Positions 16,636 through 23,238 of a DNA stretch of 23,264 nucleotides are shown here, in pieces. The stretch is from the IMG/VR virus record IMGVR_UViG_3300030107_005710, positions 1 through 23,264 of that record, one strand, 5' to 3'. How positions within the stretch are numbered: the stretch's first letter is position 1; every line of letters starts with the position of its first letter. The position numbers were made by a program, and so were the translations under genes. The notes beneath the pieces are model-generated. The model did no database searches. It had not been told where the DNA came from and saw only the letters and a program-made list of their open reading frames with translations. Source of the stretch: a virus.

Positions 16636-17310
16636 TTACTTTTTCTCCTTATATATATTATTCCATTGAAATTTAACATCCTTACCTTTCAAGTGAGGAC
16701 ATCTACTACCAGCCTCTATAGCATCATTTGCTTTAAATGATACCATTAGCTCTTCTTTGTCATTACGATAAACATAACCAATAGCATCACATCCAGCCAT
16801 GATAACATTCTTTAGTTTACCAGTTAAATCTAATGATTCTGGTATAACTATAGGATTACCTTCTGTAACTGCATAAGCTACTTTTCTATGTCCAATAATG
16901 ATAAGATGTTCAGCTACTTCTTTAAAGTGAGATACAGTTTTAGCTACTTTTTCTCTTACTAATCCATAACCTTTACCAAAAGCTAAGTCTGCTATAGAAT
17001 TAACACCTTCTTCCTCACAGACTCTTCTTTCAGCCCATTCAGCTACTTTATCTATAGTGTCTATAGCTATATACTTATACTTAACATCTTTACTTTCTTT
17101 TATTGCTATAAGAGTTTCTATAAGCTCGTCTCTACTATTCACTTCCTGTATGTAACCCTCTACCATACGACTACCTTTCTCAGTATCTATAATTAGACAA
17201 TCATCTAACTGAGATAACATAGTAGTTTTACCTACTTTTGGAGCTCCGTATAGTAAAAGAGTGGAAGGATTAATAGACACAGCTTTCCTCTTTTCTTTTT
17301 TTAGTTTCAT
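16636..17310 (-). CDS. Sak4-like RecA-fold ATPase (AAA_24 type)
   Basis: At 224 residues it is a short RecA-core ATPase. Walker A is YGAPKVGKTT (G22-T30, catalytic K28), followed by LIIDTEKG with an acidic pair typical of this family. Walker B is YIAIDTIDKV (D84, D87). Late strands include LIIIGH (a sensor-like His). Phage Sak4 proteins anneal single strands and stimulate recombination or replication with their single-strand binding partner, which is the next gene here. AAAGGAA precedes the ATG. The leader contains a strong dyad (17332-17383). Confidence 0.85.
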   Translation of the reverse strand: MKLKKEKRKAVSINPSTLLLYGAPKVGKTTMLSQLDDCLIIDTEKGSRMVEGYIQEVNSRDELIETLIAIKESKDVKYKYIAIDTIDKVAEWAERRVCEEEGVNSIADLAFGKGYGLVREKVAKTVSHFKEVAEHLIIIGHRKVAYAVTEGNPIVIPESLDLTGKLKNVIMAGCDAIGYVYRNDKEELMVSFKANDAIEAGSRCPHLKGKDVKFQWNNIYKEKK

Positions 17311-17331
17311 TGTTTTTCCTTTGCATTTTAG

Positions 17332-17383
17332 ATAACGATAATTCCCTAACAGAGGTTGCTAGGGAACTATCAATATACGTTAT
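17332..17383 (-). promoter_or_regulatory. Nested dyad in the Sak4-like gene leader
   Basis: An outer stem ATAACG (17332-17337) pairs with CGTTAT (17378-17383). An inner perfect stem TTCCCTA (17342-17348) pairs with TAGGGAA (17360-17366) over an 11-base loop. It fills the gap between the stop of the E1-like gene and the AAAGGAA site. No T-run follows on the - strand, so attenuation, RNase processing or protein binding is more likely than simple termination. Confidence 0.55.
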
Positions 17384-17384
17384 G

Positions 17385-18056
17385 TCATACTGGTAAGCAA
17401 GTATTTTTTTGTAGTGTCATGCTAGGAAAATTAAATGTCAATTCCTTTTCATAAGGACTATTAGTCACTATTTTCCTGATAGCATTTACAATGAAAGAAC
17501 CTGCCATATTAGAACAATATGTTGTTGCCTTGACATTGCATGGCTCTGGGTCGCCATCCTCATCAGAATACCACGTTTTAACATAATTAGCTAGTGTTAC
17601 ATTAGTAAATACGTATTGCTGATAATGTTCGCCACCCATTCTGCCATCTATGAGTAAATAAGGTTTGGTACGCTTATTACTGCATATATCTTCTACGGCT
17701 TCTTTCCTAGATTTCATAGAATCAAAGCCTAGAATTACAATATCATTATTGTCTTGATATCGAAACATATTATAATATTCTGGATACATCATAATATTAC
17801 ATTTATAGTTAATCCCAAGTAGAATTTCATTAAGAGCTTCTACTTTCTTCATATCTATATGTTCGCCAGAATACTGTGATACTCCGATATTTTCTGTTGC
17901 TACGTCATCCATATCATATAGTAAGAACTTTTCTGCTCCAGCTCTTGCTAATTGAGTGGCTGCAGAGCTACCAATAGCTCCGCAACCTAAGATATGAAAT
18001 GTATATTCATGAAGATTGTTTACTAAACCTTCACTACGCATGTTAATGCCAGCCAT
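17385..18056 (-). CDS. ThiF/E1-like ubiquitin-activating enzyme
   Basis: I start at ATG 18056 (223 residues), which has GGAGG 7 bases upstream. A longer frame from 18071 lacks one. Residues 20-30 hold the nucleotide loop ILGCGAIGS, followed by LLYDMDDV (D48, D50) and N56. K70 sits where ThiF/MoeB/E1 proteins contact ATP and magnesium, but the usual Arg-Gln after the Asn is replaced by GVSQ. There is no CxxC zinc pair. C173 (EPC), C181 (TTYC) or C220 could be the thioester Cys. E1-like enzymes adenylate the C-terminal Gly of a ubiquitin-like protein. The gene overlaps the JAMM gene by 14 bases and shares a block with a GG-ending beta-grasp protein, so it most likely activates that protein. Confidence 0.85.
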   Translation of the reverse strand: MAGINMRSEGLVNNLHEYTFHILGCGAIGSSAATQLARAGAEKFLLYDMDDVATENIGVSQYSGEHIDMKKVEALNEILLGINYKCNIMMYPEYYNMFRYQDNNDIVILGFDSMKSRKEAVEDICSNKRTKPYLLIDGRMGGEHYQQYVFTNVTLANYVKTWYSDEDGDPEPCNVKATTYCSNMAGSFIVNAIRKIVTNSPYEKELTFNFPSMTLQKNTCLPV

Positions 18057-18996
18057 AGTTATATCCTCCATGGTTTACTAATCCATCAACTTGGTCATAT
18101 AATGCTTCTGTCTGTGCATCATCAAATTGAATATAATCTCTTGATATATTAAACATAATATCATCTATCTTACTTTTTGTTATGGATTTAATAGAAAACT
18201 TAGCATTCCTTTTCTTTAAGTGTGCATTCAAAGCTTTTACTTCATTTTTATATTCATTAAACTTCTTTTCACCCTTAATTAAAGACGCATGTAGTCTATC
18301 GAGCTCTAAATCTACAGCATCTAGTAACTCAGAATACATTTCTGGTTCATCAGATGCGTTCCATTCAAGCTTTGTTGTGTCTTCTAATGGATTCCTCTTT
18401 GTTTGAGCTTCATTGAACAAAGTTTTTTGTTGCCAGTTTCTAGTACGTCCATATCCATTAGTAACAACAGAAGATACATGAACTTTCTTAGAGCATAATT
18501 CTTCATACTCTTTAAGCATTTTCTTGCTTGGTTCAGCAATATCTCTTATTATTTCTAATGGAACATCTTCATGCGATTCAATTGGATTCCAAACAGATAT
18601 TCTTAAGAGGTATTCTCCTCTTAAATTAATAACTAAAGCAGAAGACCATGACTTATTTTTCCATGCTTTAATTTCTTTTTCATCTGTTCCGCTCCAAAAT
18701 GCATCCATTGTATGATGTGAATGCCACCAACAATATCTAATATCAGAACCATGCTTTTTTACTGTCTCTATATAATATTTACGTAGAGAATCAGCATCTA
18801 ATTCCGTACTAGTACCTGTATTTTCTTGTTTTAGTATTGAAGGTTCGCATAATTCAAATACATCGTCATTTGTGACTGGATGCTTTGCTTTCTTTACTAT
18901 TAACATGCCAGATATCTCATTGCCATCCTTTGAATGAGCTATCCCAGCGTACTGTTGCATGGTATCCCATGCTTTCTGACTAATAATAAATTCCAT
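18043..18996 (-). CDS. JAB/JAMM metalloprotease with coiled-coil extension
   Basis: The N-terminal 150 residues form a JAB/MPN domain with the complete JAMM metal motif. It has E27 (NEISGML), then H92-S-H94, seven residues, S102-x2-D105 (WWHSHH...WSGTD). Such enzymes cut isopeptide bonds or trim the tails of ubiquitin-like proteins. The remaining 165 residues are charged and helical (YSELLDAVDLELDRLHASL), probably a coiled coil for partner binding. This makes the 317-residue protein longer than a bare JAB protein. AAGGAG precedes the ATG. The gene lies between the E2-like candidate and the E1-like gene. Likely roles are trimming the two Lys after GG in the cassette's Ubl and reversing conjugation. 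Confidence 0.88.
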   Translation of the reverse strand: MEFIISQKAWDTMQQYAGIAHSKDGNEISGMLIVKKAKHPVTNDDVFELCEPSILKQENTGTSTELDADSLRKYYIETVKKHGSDIRYCWWHSHHTMDAFWSGTDEKEIKAWKNKSWSSALVINLRGEYLLRISVWNPIESHEDVPLEIIRDIAEPSKKMLKEYEELCSKKVHVSSVVTNGYGRTRNWQQKTLFNEAQTKRNPLEDTTKLEWNASDEPEMYSELLDAVDLELDRLHASLIKGEKKFNEYKNEVKALNAHLKKRNAKFSIKSITKSKIDDIMFNISRDYIQFDDAQTEALYDQVDGLVNHGGYNYGWH

Positions 18997-19005
18997 ATTT
19001 ACTCC

Positions 19006-20631
19006 TTATTGGTTAGCAGGTTGAGAACTAGGATGTTGAGAATTGCTCGTCATCCATAAATTAGCTCTTTCCTCTGCAGTTAATGGTTTAGGTTTACCCC
19101 AGTATTGTATATCTTCCAGATATTGCACTATTAAATCATCAACATCATGCTCCCATCTCATTAAAGTAGATACTGTATCATAATATCTTCTAGTTAATGT
19201 AGTAATGTATGAGCCTGAAGCTGTATTTGCTGTAGTTAGATTATTTTCTTCCATTGCTCCAACTAAAGATTCCATTCTGAAATAGTAATCATCATCTATT
19301 TCTGTTAATGATTTATATCCATGACAATTCTCTCTGAATGGACACTTTTTATTATCACATTCTTGAACAACATCATTACCATACAAGAACATATTTAATT
19401 CTACACGAGAGTTATATGTTTGTCTTATATGATTATTAGACTCTACTGATTGTCTTCTTTTTAAATTATCTATAAAACAATCTCTTGTTTTAAATCCAGA
19501 TAATCTTCTAATGCTTTGAGCATTATCATTATTAGGAATACCTGTAATATAAAAAGATGTCATTGGTGAATTGTATGGAGTAGTGTAATCTTTATTGTAT
19601 ATACCATTCCATGATGATATTGAATGAATAAATGATAAATAATCATTTTTATTTAATGCATTTAAAATATCATCAGAAAAGTTTGATAAACACAATGTGC
19701 TCCATATACCACTATCCATATCATTCAATTGAGATTCATTACTTCTTGATGTAATACCTCGTTGGTAATAAGGACTTCTACCATACATTTGTATGTATGG
19801 ATGTTTTCCACCTGGAGAAGATGCAAAGGTTCTAATATCAGACCTATTTCTATAGCTATAATTCAACGCCTTATAAAAGGGTCTGTCAAAATATAAATAT
19901 GACTTAGGAACAGGGAGTTTGTACAATACATTATTGTTATTATCAATTACAGACATTGTTTTTGCTTTAGCAATAACTACTGTAACTAAGCTCATCCTAG
20001 TATAATCTGATTCATTGTTGACTCTTCTGCATTTTATGTGATTACTAATAGTATATAATGGAGAGAAGTTATTAGCTTTTTCAGTTTCTTCATTAATCTT
20101 AATGATTTGTTCCTGATTTCGCTCAATTAATTCTTCTAAATTATCTACTACTTGTCCAACAGACTTTTTAGCTTTCATTCTTTGAAGGTCTAGTTTAATA
20201 AATGCATCTTTAAACCTATTATAAGACCATCTATTATATTCTATTCTCTTAAAGAAAGTACTTACGCCACTATTTCTTCTATGGAAGTCAGCATTTAAAG
20301 TATACCAATGTTTTAAAGCATCATACAATCCTCGCTTCCAATTATATGCCTTAGTAACTTCTAATTCATAATCATTGAAATATGAAGAGTAATTGTCTTT
20401 GATATATTCTAATTGACTGTTAAACTCAATAACTTCTTTCATTGTAGTATATTTAACAAATTCATTGAAATCTATTTCTTCTAATAAATCTTCTATAGAT
20501 TGCAATGAAAAGTTATTCATACTATCAATTTCATAATCATACATATTGTATATAGTATTATTCTCAAATGGTGGCTTACTAAACTGCAAATAAGGATTTT
20601 CTTTTACTTTTAAGTCGAGTTCTAAATTCAT
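19006..20631 (-). CDS. 541-residue protein with possible E2-like conjugating domain
   Basis: No family is recognised over the full length. Residues 1-195 are charged and helical with a coiled coil (NLEELIERNQEQIIKI). Residues 210-350 may be a divergent E2 fold. Hydrophobic strands (SLVTVVIAKAKT, NVLYKLPVPKSYLYF) are followed by HPYI (277-280), then TLCL with Cys314, then a helix SFIHSISSWNGIY and PYNSP. In known E2 enzymes the order is HPN, Cys-Leu, helix, then PN/P. Here the spacer between HP and Cys is about 36 residues instead of about 8-10. A Cys cluster C425-x4-C430-x5-C436 follows and could bind zinc. It sits between the Ubl and JAMM genes, which is where a conjugating enzyme is expected. 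The start at 20631 has AAAGGAAA upstream. The E2 reading is plausible but unproven. Confidence 0.6.
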   Translation of the reverse strand: MNLELDLKVKENPYLQFSKPPFENNTIYNMYDYEIDSMNNFSLQSIEDLLEEIDFNEFVKYTTMKEVIEFNSQLEYIKDNYSSYFNDYELEVTKAYNWKRGLYDALKHWYTLNADFHRRNSGVSTFFKRIEYNRWSYNRFKDAFIKLDLQRMKAKKSVGQVVDNLEELIERNQEQIIKINEETEKANNFSPLYTISNHIKCRRVNNESDYTRMSLVTVVIAKAKTMSVIDNNNNVLYKLPVPKSYLYFDRPFYKALNYSYRNRSDIRTFASSPGGKHPYIQMYGRSPYYQRGITSRSNESQLNDMDSGIWSTLCLSNFSDDILNALNKNDYLSFIHSISSWNGIYNKDYTTPYNSPMTSFYITGIPNNDNAQSIRRLSGFKTRDCFIDNLKRRQSVESNNHIRQTYNSRVELNMFLYGNDVVQECDNKKCPFRENCHGYKSLTEIDDDYYFRMESLVGAMEENNLTTANTASGSYITTLTRRYYDTVSTLMRWEHDVDDLIVQYLEDIQYWGKPKPLTAEERANLWMTSNSQHPSSQPANQ

Positions 20632-20649
20632 CTTATTTTTCCTTTACAT

Positions 20650-20845
20650 TTTAATGGGGACTCACATATTCCTTTGCCTAATAGCATACCACTTTGTTCG
20701 ACATCTGCTACACATATCATTTTTCAGATATCCCTCCAGCCTTATACTGCTACTCTTAATAGCTTTCAGCTTTCCGTATTTTCCCTTGCAGATAGTTACC
20801 ATGGGCTCCTTAGGACTTACAGGACCAGTTATTGTCCCCATTAAA
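20650..20845. repeat. 12-bp perfect inverted repeat bracketing a micro-ORF
   Basis: TTTAATGGGGAC (20650-20661) and GTCCCCATTAAA (20834-20845) are perfect reverse complements 172 bases apart. An inner pair ATCTGC/GCAGAT adds a second helix. The right arm contains the start codon of the 59-codon frame and the left arm lies just after its stop, 13 bases before the ribosome binding site of the E2-like gene. The element could be a leader structure or a small mobile or RNA element. Confidence 0.6.
20662..20841 (-). CDS. Small Cys-containing basic protein, 59 aa (or 46 aa)
   Basis: The frame from ATG 20841 to TGA 20662 has 59 codons. An internal ATG (20802) has AAGGAG only 3 bases upstream and would give 46 residues. 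Cys occur at 18 (VTICKGK) and as MCSRC (44, 47). With the basic surroundings this looks like a degenerate zinc ribbon. It lies between the Ubl gene and the E2-like gene, and its ends coincide with a 12-bp inverted repeat. The whole stretch may therefore act as RNA rather than code. If real, it would be a fifth member of the cassette. Confidence 0.4.
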   Translation of the reverse strand: MGTITGPVSPKEPMVTICKGKYGKLKAIKSSSIRLEGYLKNDMCSRCRTKWYAIRQRNM

Positions 20846-20855
20846 TTATTTTACT

Positions 20856-21119
20856 TTACTTTTTACCGCCTGTCTTATTATTTGTTTGCCAAGCAACATA
20901 CATTGGATTATCCCCACCATCTGGTAATAAATCAGTATTATTACTTAAAGCTACATCAGTTGCATCATCTCCAACTCCTGATGTAATTTGAATAATAGTA
21001 TTATCAGGAATATTTAGCTCAACTTTAAGCTCGCCTACCGTCTTTGCTTCAGTTATCTTTTCTTCCCAAGCACCATTATCATTATACATTATCTTTTTAC
21101 TACTTGTTGAGTTTGCCAT
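20856..21119 (-). CDS. Ubiquitin-like beta-grasp protein with C-terminal GGKK
   Basis: The start at 21119 is fixed by AAGGAGGG about 9 bases upstream. A longer frame from 21167 lacks such a site. The 87-residue product has the ThiS/MoaD/PRTRC-C-like pattern: an early strand pair (KKIMYNDN, AWEEKITEA), then the helix start TVGELKVELNIPDN, then a strand (IIQITSG), DVALSNNTDL, and a last strand (PMYVAWQ). It ends in KTGGKK. Gly84-Gly85 would be the activated diglycine after removal of the two Lys. The genes that follow encode an E2-like candidate, a JAMM protease and an E1-like enzyme, the expected partners. It has no zinc ligands and no membrane segment, so it should be cytosolic. Confidence 0.75.
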   Translation of the reverse strand: MANSTSSKKIMYNDNGAWEEKITEAKTVGELKVELNIPDNTIIQITSGVGDDATDVALSNNTDLLPDGGDNPMYVAWQTNNKTGGKK

Positions 21120-21175
21120 ATGACCAAACCCTCCTTTTTTTATCGTTATCTTGTTATCTGTTAACATTTAAATCT

Positions 21176-21253
21176 ATGTGGTAGCTTGACCCTCGTTAGT
21201 ATATAGAAAAATATCAAAGAAAATATATACTCGCCTGTCAATATCTACCACAT
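21176..21253. promoter_or_regulatory. Long three-part hairpin upstream of the Ubl gene
   Basis: ATGTGGTAG (21176-21184) pairs with CTACCACAT (21245-21253). Inside it, TTGAC pairs with GTCAA and AGTATATA with TATATACT around an AT-rich loop. Together they make about 22 paired bases in 78. A TTGACA box on the - strand (21241-21236), followed 17 bases later by TTTGAT, could be a host sigma-70 promoter using part of the dyad. The element may be a regulated promoter, an operator or an mRNA leader structure for the cassette. Confidence 0.5.
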
Positions 21254-21367
21254 TCTATGAGGTACATAGTTTAAAATTGTGCGGACAAATGCATTATCAA
21301 GATACGAATGGATGATAGAGGAATAACACTTGCCCGCGGATATATGGCTTTATGTAGCCTACCTGAA

Positions 21368-21502
21368 TTAACTGTTATAGTAAAGTGCAAAGAGTCTTTT
21401 CTTTGACCACTTACTAAATGAGGTTTCAGGATACCTCTTATTAGCCCATTCCAACAATTCGTATCTTGTTTTATATGGGCAATACTTCCTAAGCCTAAAC
21501 AT
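21368..21502 (-). CDS. Small basic aromatic protein, 44 aa
   Basis: A 44-codon frame runs from ATG 21502 to TAA 21368. The sequence runs YELLEWANKRYP, then FSKWSKKRLFALYYN. This resembles very short phage proteins with the ending K-K-x-L-[FY]-A-[IL]-Y-Y, which are common but uncharacterised. The upstream AGGT is weakly placed. About 200 bases without a reading frame separate it from the Ubl gene start, and these hold the three-part hairpin and a small CTATG/CATAG hairpin. Confidence 0.5.
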   Translation of the reverse strand: MFRLRKYCPYKTRYELLEWANKRYPETSFSKWSKKRLFALYYNS

Positions 21503-21624
21503 CTGTCTTAGACCTAGTTTTATAGTAAATAATCCATATATTTAAAGCTATAATTGCTATTATCTTCAAAATAATGGTTATAATACTATCAAGAGCAAAT
21601 AAGACTTCGTATAATGTATCCATC
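21495..21624 (-). pseudogene. Possible broken membrane micro-gene (one base out of frame)
   Basis: ATG 21624 opens MDTLYEVL but meets a stop after 11 codons. The adjacent frame, one base away, encodes a clean hydrophobic span (SIITIILKIIAIIALNIWIIYY) with a basic tail and stops at 21495. Joining the two would give a 42-residue membrane peptide. Either a one-base insertion broke it, or translation begins at an internal TTG, or a sequence error is present. Confidence 0.3.
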
Positions 21625-21636
21625 TTAATTACTCAC

Positions 21637-21786
21637 TATTTGAACAGGTATTTTATCCCTGTTAGGCTCACTAAAATATCGTTTACCTCTTCTGGATGCT
21701 TGGTAAAGGTTCTTTGCTATGACTACAGTTACCGCACCATTTAATAGATTTATTACTTTATACTTCACTGTATACCTCACTTTCAT
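21637..21786 (-). CDS. Small basic protein, about 49 aa
   Basis: This frame begins at ATG 21786, three bases after the stop of the zinc micro-gene. A GTG at 21768 with GAGGT five bases upstream is a strong alternative start. The visible product has a strand-rich start (YKVINLLNGAVTVVIAKN) and a basic segment (QASRRGKRYFSEPN). The last ten or so residues, and so the exact stop, are uncertain in my reading. The family is unknown. Confidence 0.4.
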
Positions 21787-21789
21787 TGT

Positions 21790-21930
21790 TTAATCATTAC
21801 ATTTATGACAAGAGAATACTTCGTATCCATCATCTTCCGATGTTAAATGAATAATTAGTATTCCCTCGCCATATTCTTCACAATAGAAACATTTACCATA
21901 CATTACGCTCTCATCCTTTTCTCCTTTCAT
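21790..21930 (-). CDS. Zinc-ribbon micro-protein, 46 aa
   Basis: ATG 21930 overlaps the upstream stop as ATGA; an in-frame ATG at 21903 is an alternative start. The product has CFYC and SCHKC pairs separated by about 24 residues with strands between them (GILIIHL, YEVFSC), a compact zinc ribbon. It is the second Cys-pair protein in a row, since the upstream membrane protein also ends in a Cys cluster. The function is unknown. Confidence 0.55.
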   Translation of the reverse strand: MKGEKDESVMYGKCFYCEEYGEGILIIHLTSEDDGYEVFSCHKCND

Positions 21931-22259
21931 TGACTATCAGTCGGTTCATTTACTACGGCTTTGCATACGCAACCTTGCATAGCATAACCACAAGTATTAC
22001 AAAAATCGTGATGAACATATTCTGTCCATTCTTCTTTATACTCATCAAATGAAGTTGGTAGAGTTTGCGTTTCTGACCTTTTATTATTGAGAAAAGCCGA
22101 AGAAAATAGTCGCATTAAATGATATATAGTCGGGCTTATAACAATTAATAACAAGAGAGCCAAAGGCTCATAATATAAGCCACGATACCAATGATTAAGA
22201 GTTAGTATAGATAATAAAAATATTCCTATACTACTTACAATAACATCTAATCTATTCAT
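21927..22259 (-). CDS. Two-span membrane protein with C-terminal zinc-binding motif
   Basis: At 110 residues it has two hydrophobic spans near 6-22 (VIVSSIGIFLLSILTL) and 33-50 (LALLLLIVISPTIYHLM), so both ends would lie on the same side. The soluble tail ends with FCNTCGY and GCVCK, four Cys that could hold zinc. GAGGT precedes the ATG. It is followed by coupled micro-genes and preceded by a terminator and hairpin. It may be an early protein that meets the host membrane. No family is recognised. Confidence 0.65.
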   Translation of the reverse strand: MNRLDVIVSSIGIFLLSILTLNHWYRGLYYEPLALLLLIVISPTIYHLMRLFSSAFLNNKRSETQTLPTSFDEYKEEWTEYVHHDFCNTCGYAMQGCVCKAVVNEPTDSQ

Positions 22260-22276
22260 AATTACCTCATAGTTAT

Positions 22277-22304
22277 GTGGTGGCTACTGTTACATAACCA
22301 CCAC
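22277..22304. promoter_or_regulatory. Hairpin GTGGTGG/CCACCAC
   Basis: GTGGTGG (22277-22283) pairs with CCACCAC (22298-22304) over a 14-base loop. The flanking sequence ATGTGGTGGCT resembles ATGTGGTAGCT in the hairpin before the Ubl gene. It lies in the leader of the membrane/zinc protein gene, just beyond the terminator of the preceding gene. Confidence 0.45.
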
Positions 22305-22311
22305 TAATTAA

Positions 22312-22346
22312 ACATTAAAAAATAAAGGGAACATAAGTTCCCTTTT
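22312..22346 (-). terminator. Rho-independent terminator, probably bidirectional
   Basis: A perfect 9-bp stem AAAGGGAAC (22324-22332) and GTTCCCTTT (22337-22345) has a 4-base loop. On the - strand a run TTTATTTTTT follows, a classic intrinsic terminator just downstream of the gene ending at 22368. On the + strand only a short T-run follows. Confidence 0.8.
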
Positions 22347-22367
22347 AATGCTATTTGATTGCTATTC

Positions 22368-22703
22368 TTATGAATTGCTATCAATTTGCATCCCAAGCAT
22401 ATCTGCTACATCATCATCTGTTTGACCAGCTGAAATGTACAAGATGCCTGACTTGTATGTTTCATTCTTCTCATCTCTAAGATATGAAACATTAATATCT
22501 GCGGATTTTAGGCTATCTACTAATTGTTTAACATCAGGATAGTTCTGATTGATGTCAGCCATATTAAAAGCTTTTATTCCGAAGATATTCAAGCCGTTCT
22601 TCTTTGAGGATTCTCCTATCCTATAAGAAGCATTAGAAGTTACAAAATCATAAACGGCTTGTGTCAAGCCAGAATCTTTTAATAATTGTAATACTTTCTT
22701 CAT
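22368..22703 (-). CDS. Hypothetical early protein, 111 aa
   Basis: AAGGA lies about 8 bases before the ATG. The protein is soluble, mixed alpha/beta and slightly acidic, with a central NIFGIKAFNMADINQNYPDV and a strand-rich later part (INVSYLRDE, SGILYISAG). No Cys or known motif is present. It stands alone between the dyad-rich control region and its own terminator, the usual position of the first strongly transcribed early gene. The function is unknown. Confidence 0.65.
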   Translation of the reverse strand: MKKVLQLLKDSGLTQAVYDFVTSNASYRIGESSKKNGLNIFGIKAFNMADINQNYPDVKQLVDSLKSADINVSYLRDEKNETYKSGILYISAGQTDDDVADMLGMQIDSNS

Positions 22704-22850
22704 TTCATTATTCCTTATGTTATTATTGATTTATCAAGAATAGAAGAGGCAAATTGATACCAGAGTGGTTGATTCGCTAGTGTTTATGGTTGTTTGCATC
22801 CCCAGCAAACAAATCTTTTGCTACACATATAGATAAATATTGTATGAACG

Positions 22851-22866
22851 AGTATCCGCGGATACT
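22851..22866. promoter_or_regulatory. 16-bp perfect palindrome
   Basis: AGTATCCGCGGATACT is fully self-complementary with no spacer, as expected for a homodimeric protein binding site. Its CCGCGGATA half also occurs near 21334, without the full palindrome. Confidence 0.55.
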
Positions 22867-23143
22867 TTCAGATAGCGGATGTATAGTAGGTAGTAAGGCT
22901 AGCTGAAACAGTGAGTATTTAGATGTATGTGTAGTAAAAGATAATAAACACAACACAATAGTCAACCTAATATAAGCACAAACACAAAAGAAAGTAGAGC
23001 TATCAAGTAGTACGACAGTAGTTTGTGCGTTAGGTTGCCCCTATTGTGCCATAGCTGGGGGAGCTGGAAGTAGTTTCAACATAAAGCGACCCCCTATGGG
23101 CGTAAAATCAAGCACGGGGTATCAATGGTATATCAGGTGCACG

Positions 23144-23238
23144 CATTCTAAAATAATTTTTTCAAAAGTTATTCTCATTTCTCATCCCTATAGTAATAAA
23201 ATGGGGGGAATCAATGATTTCCCCCTCATTCTAAAATA
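23144..23238. repeat. 12-base direct repeat followed by T-rich tracts
   Basis: CATTCTAAAATA occurs at 23144-23155 and again at 23227-23238. Each copy is followed by a run of T and then TCAAAA. The unit spacing is 83 bases, and the second copy reaches the window end, so further copies may lie outside. Confidence 0.5.
23203..23225. terminator. GC-rich hairpin, possible terminator
   Basis: GGGGGGAATC (23203-23212) pairs with GATTTCCCCC (23216-23225) with one G-T pair and a 3-base loop. Only a weak T-run follows on the - strand (ATTTTATTA); on the + strand the T-run starts about 13 bases later. It may end transcription arriving from beyond the right edge, or form part of the origin region. Confidence 0.4.

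Noticed and set aside
22777-22965. A 62-codon frame on the - strand
   Set aside because: It begins at TTG without a ribosome site, runs through the palindrome and inverted repeats, and its product has no coherent composition.
23111-23160. tRNA-like stretch (TATCAATGGTATATCAGG)
   Set aside because: No T-arm, no acceptor pairing and no plausible anticodon stem; probably chance.
23186-23194. ACTATAGGG on the - strand, like the 3' half of a T7-type promoter
   Set aside because: The upstream half of the T7 promoter is missing, no T7-type polymerase is encoded in the window and no second copy was found.
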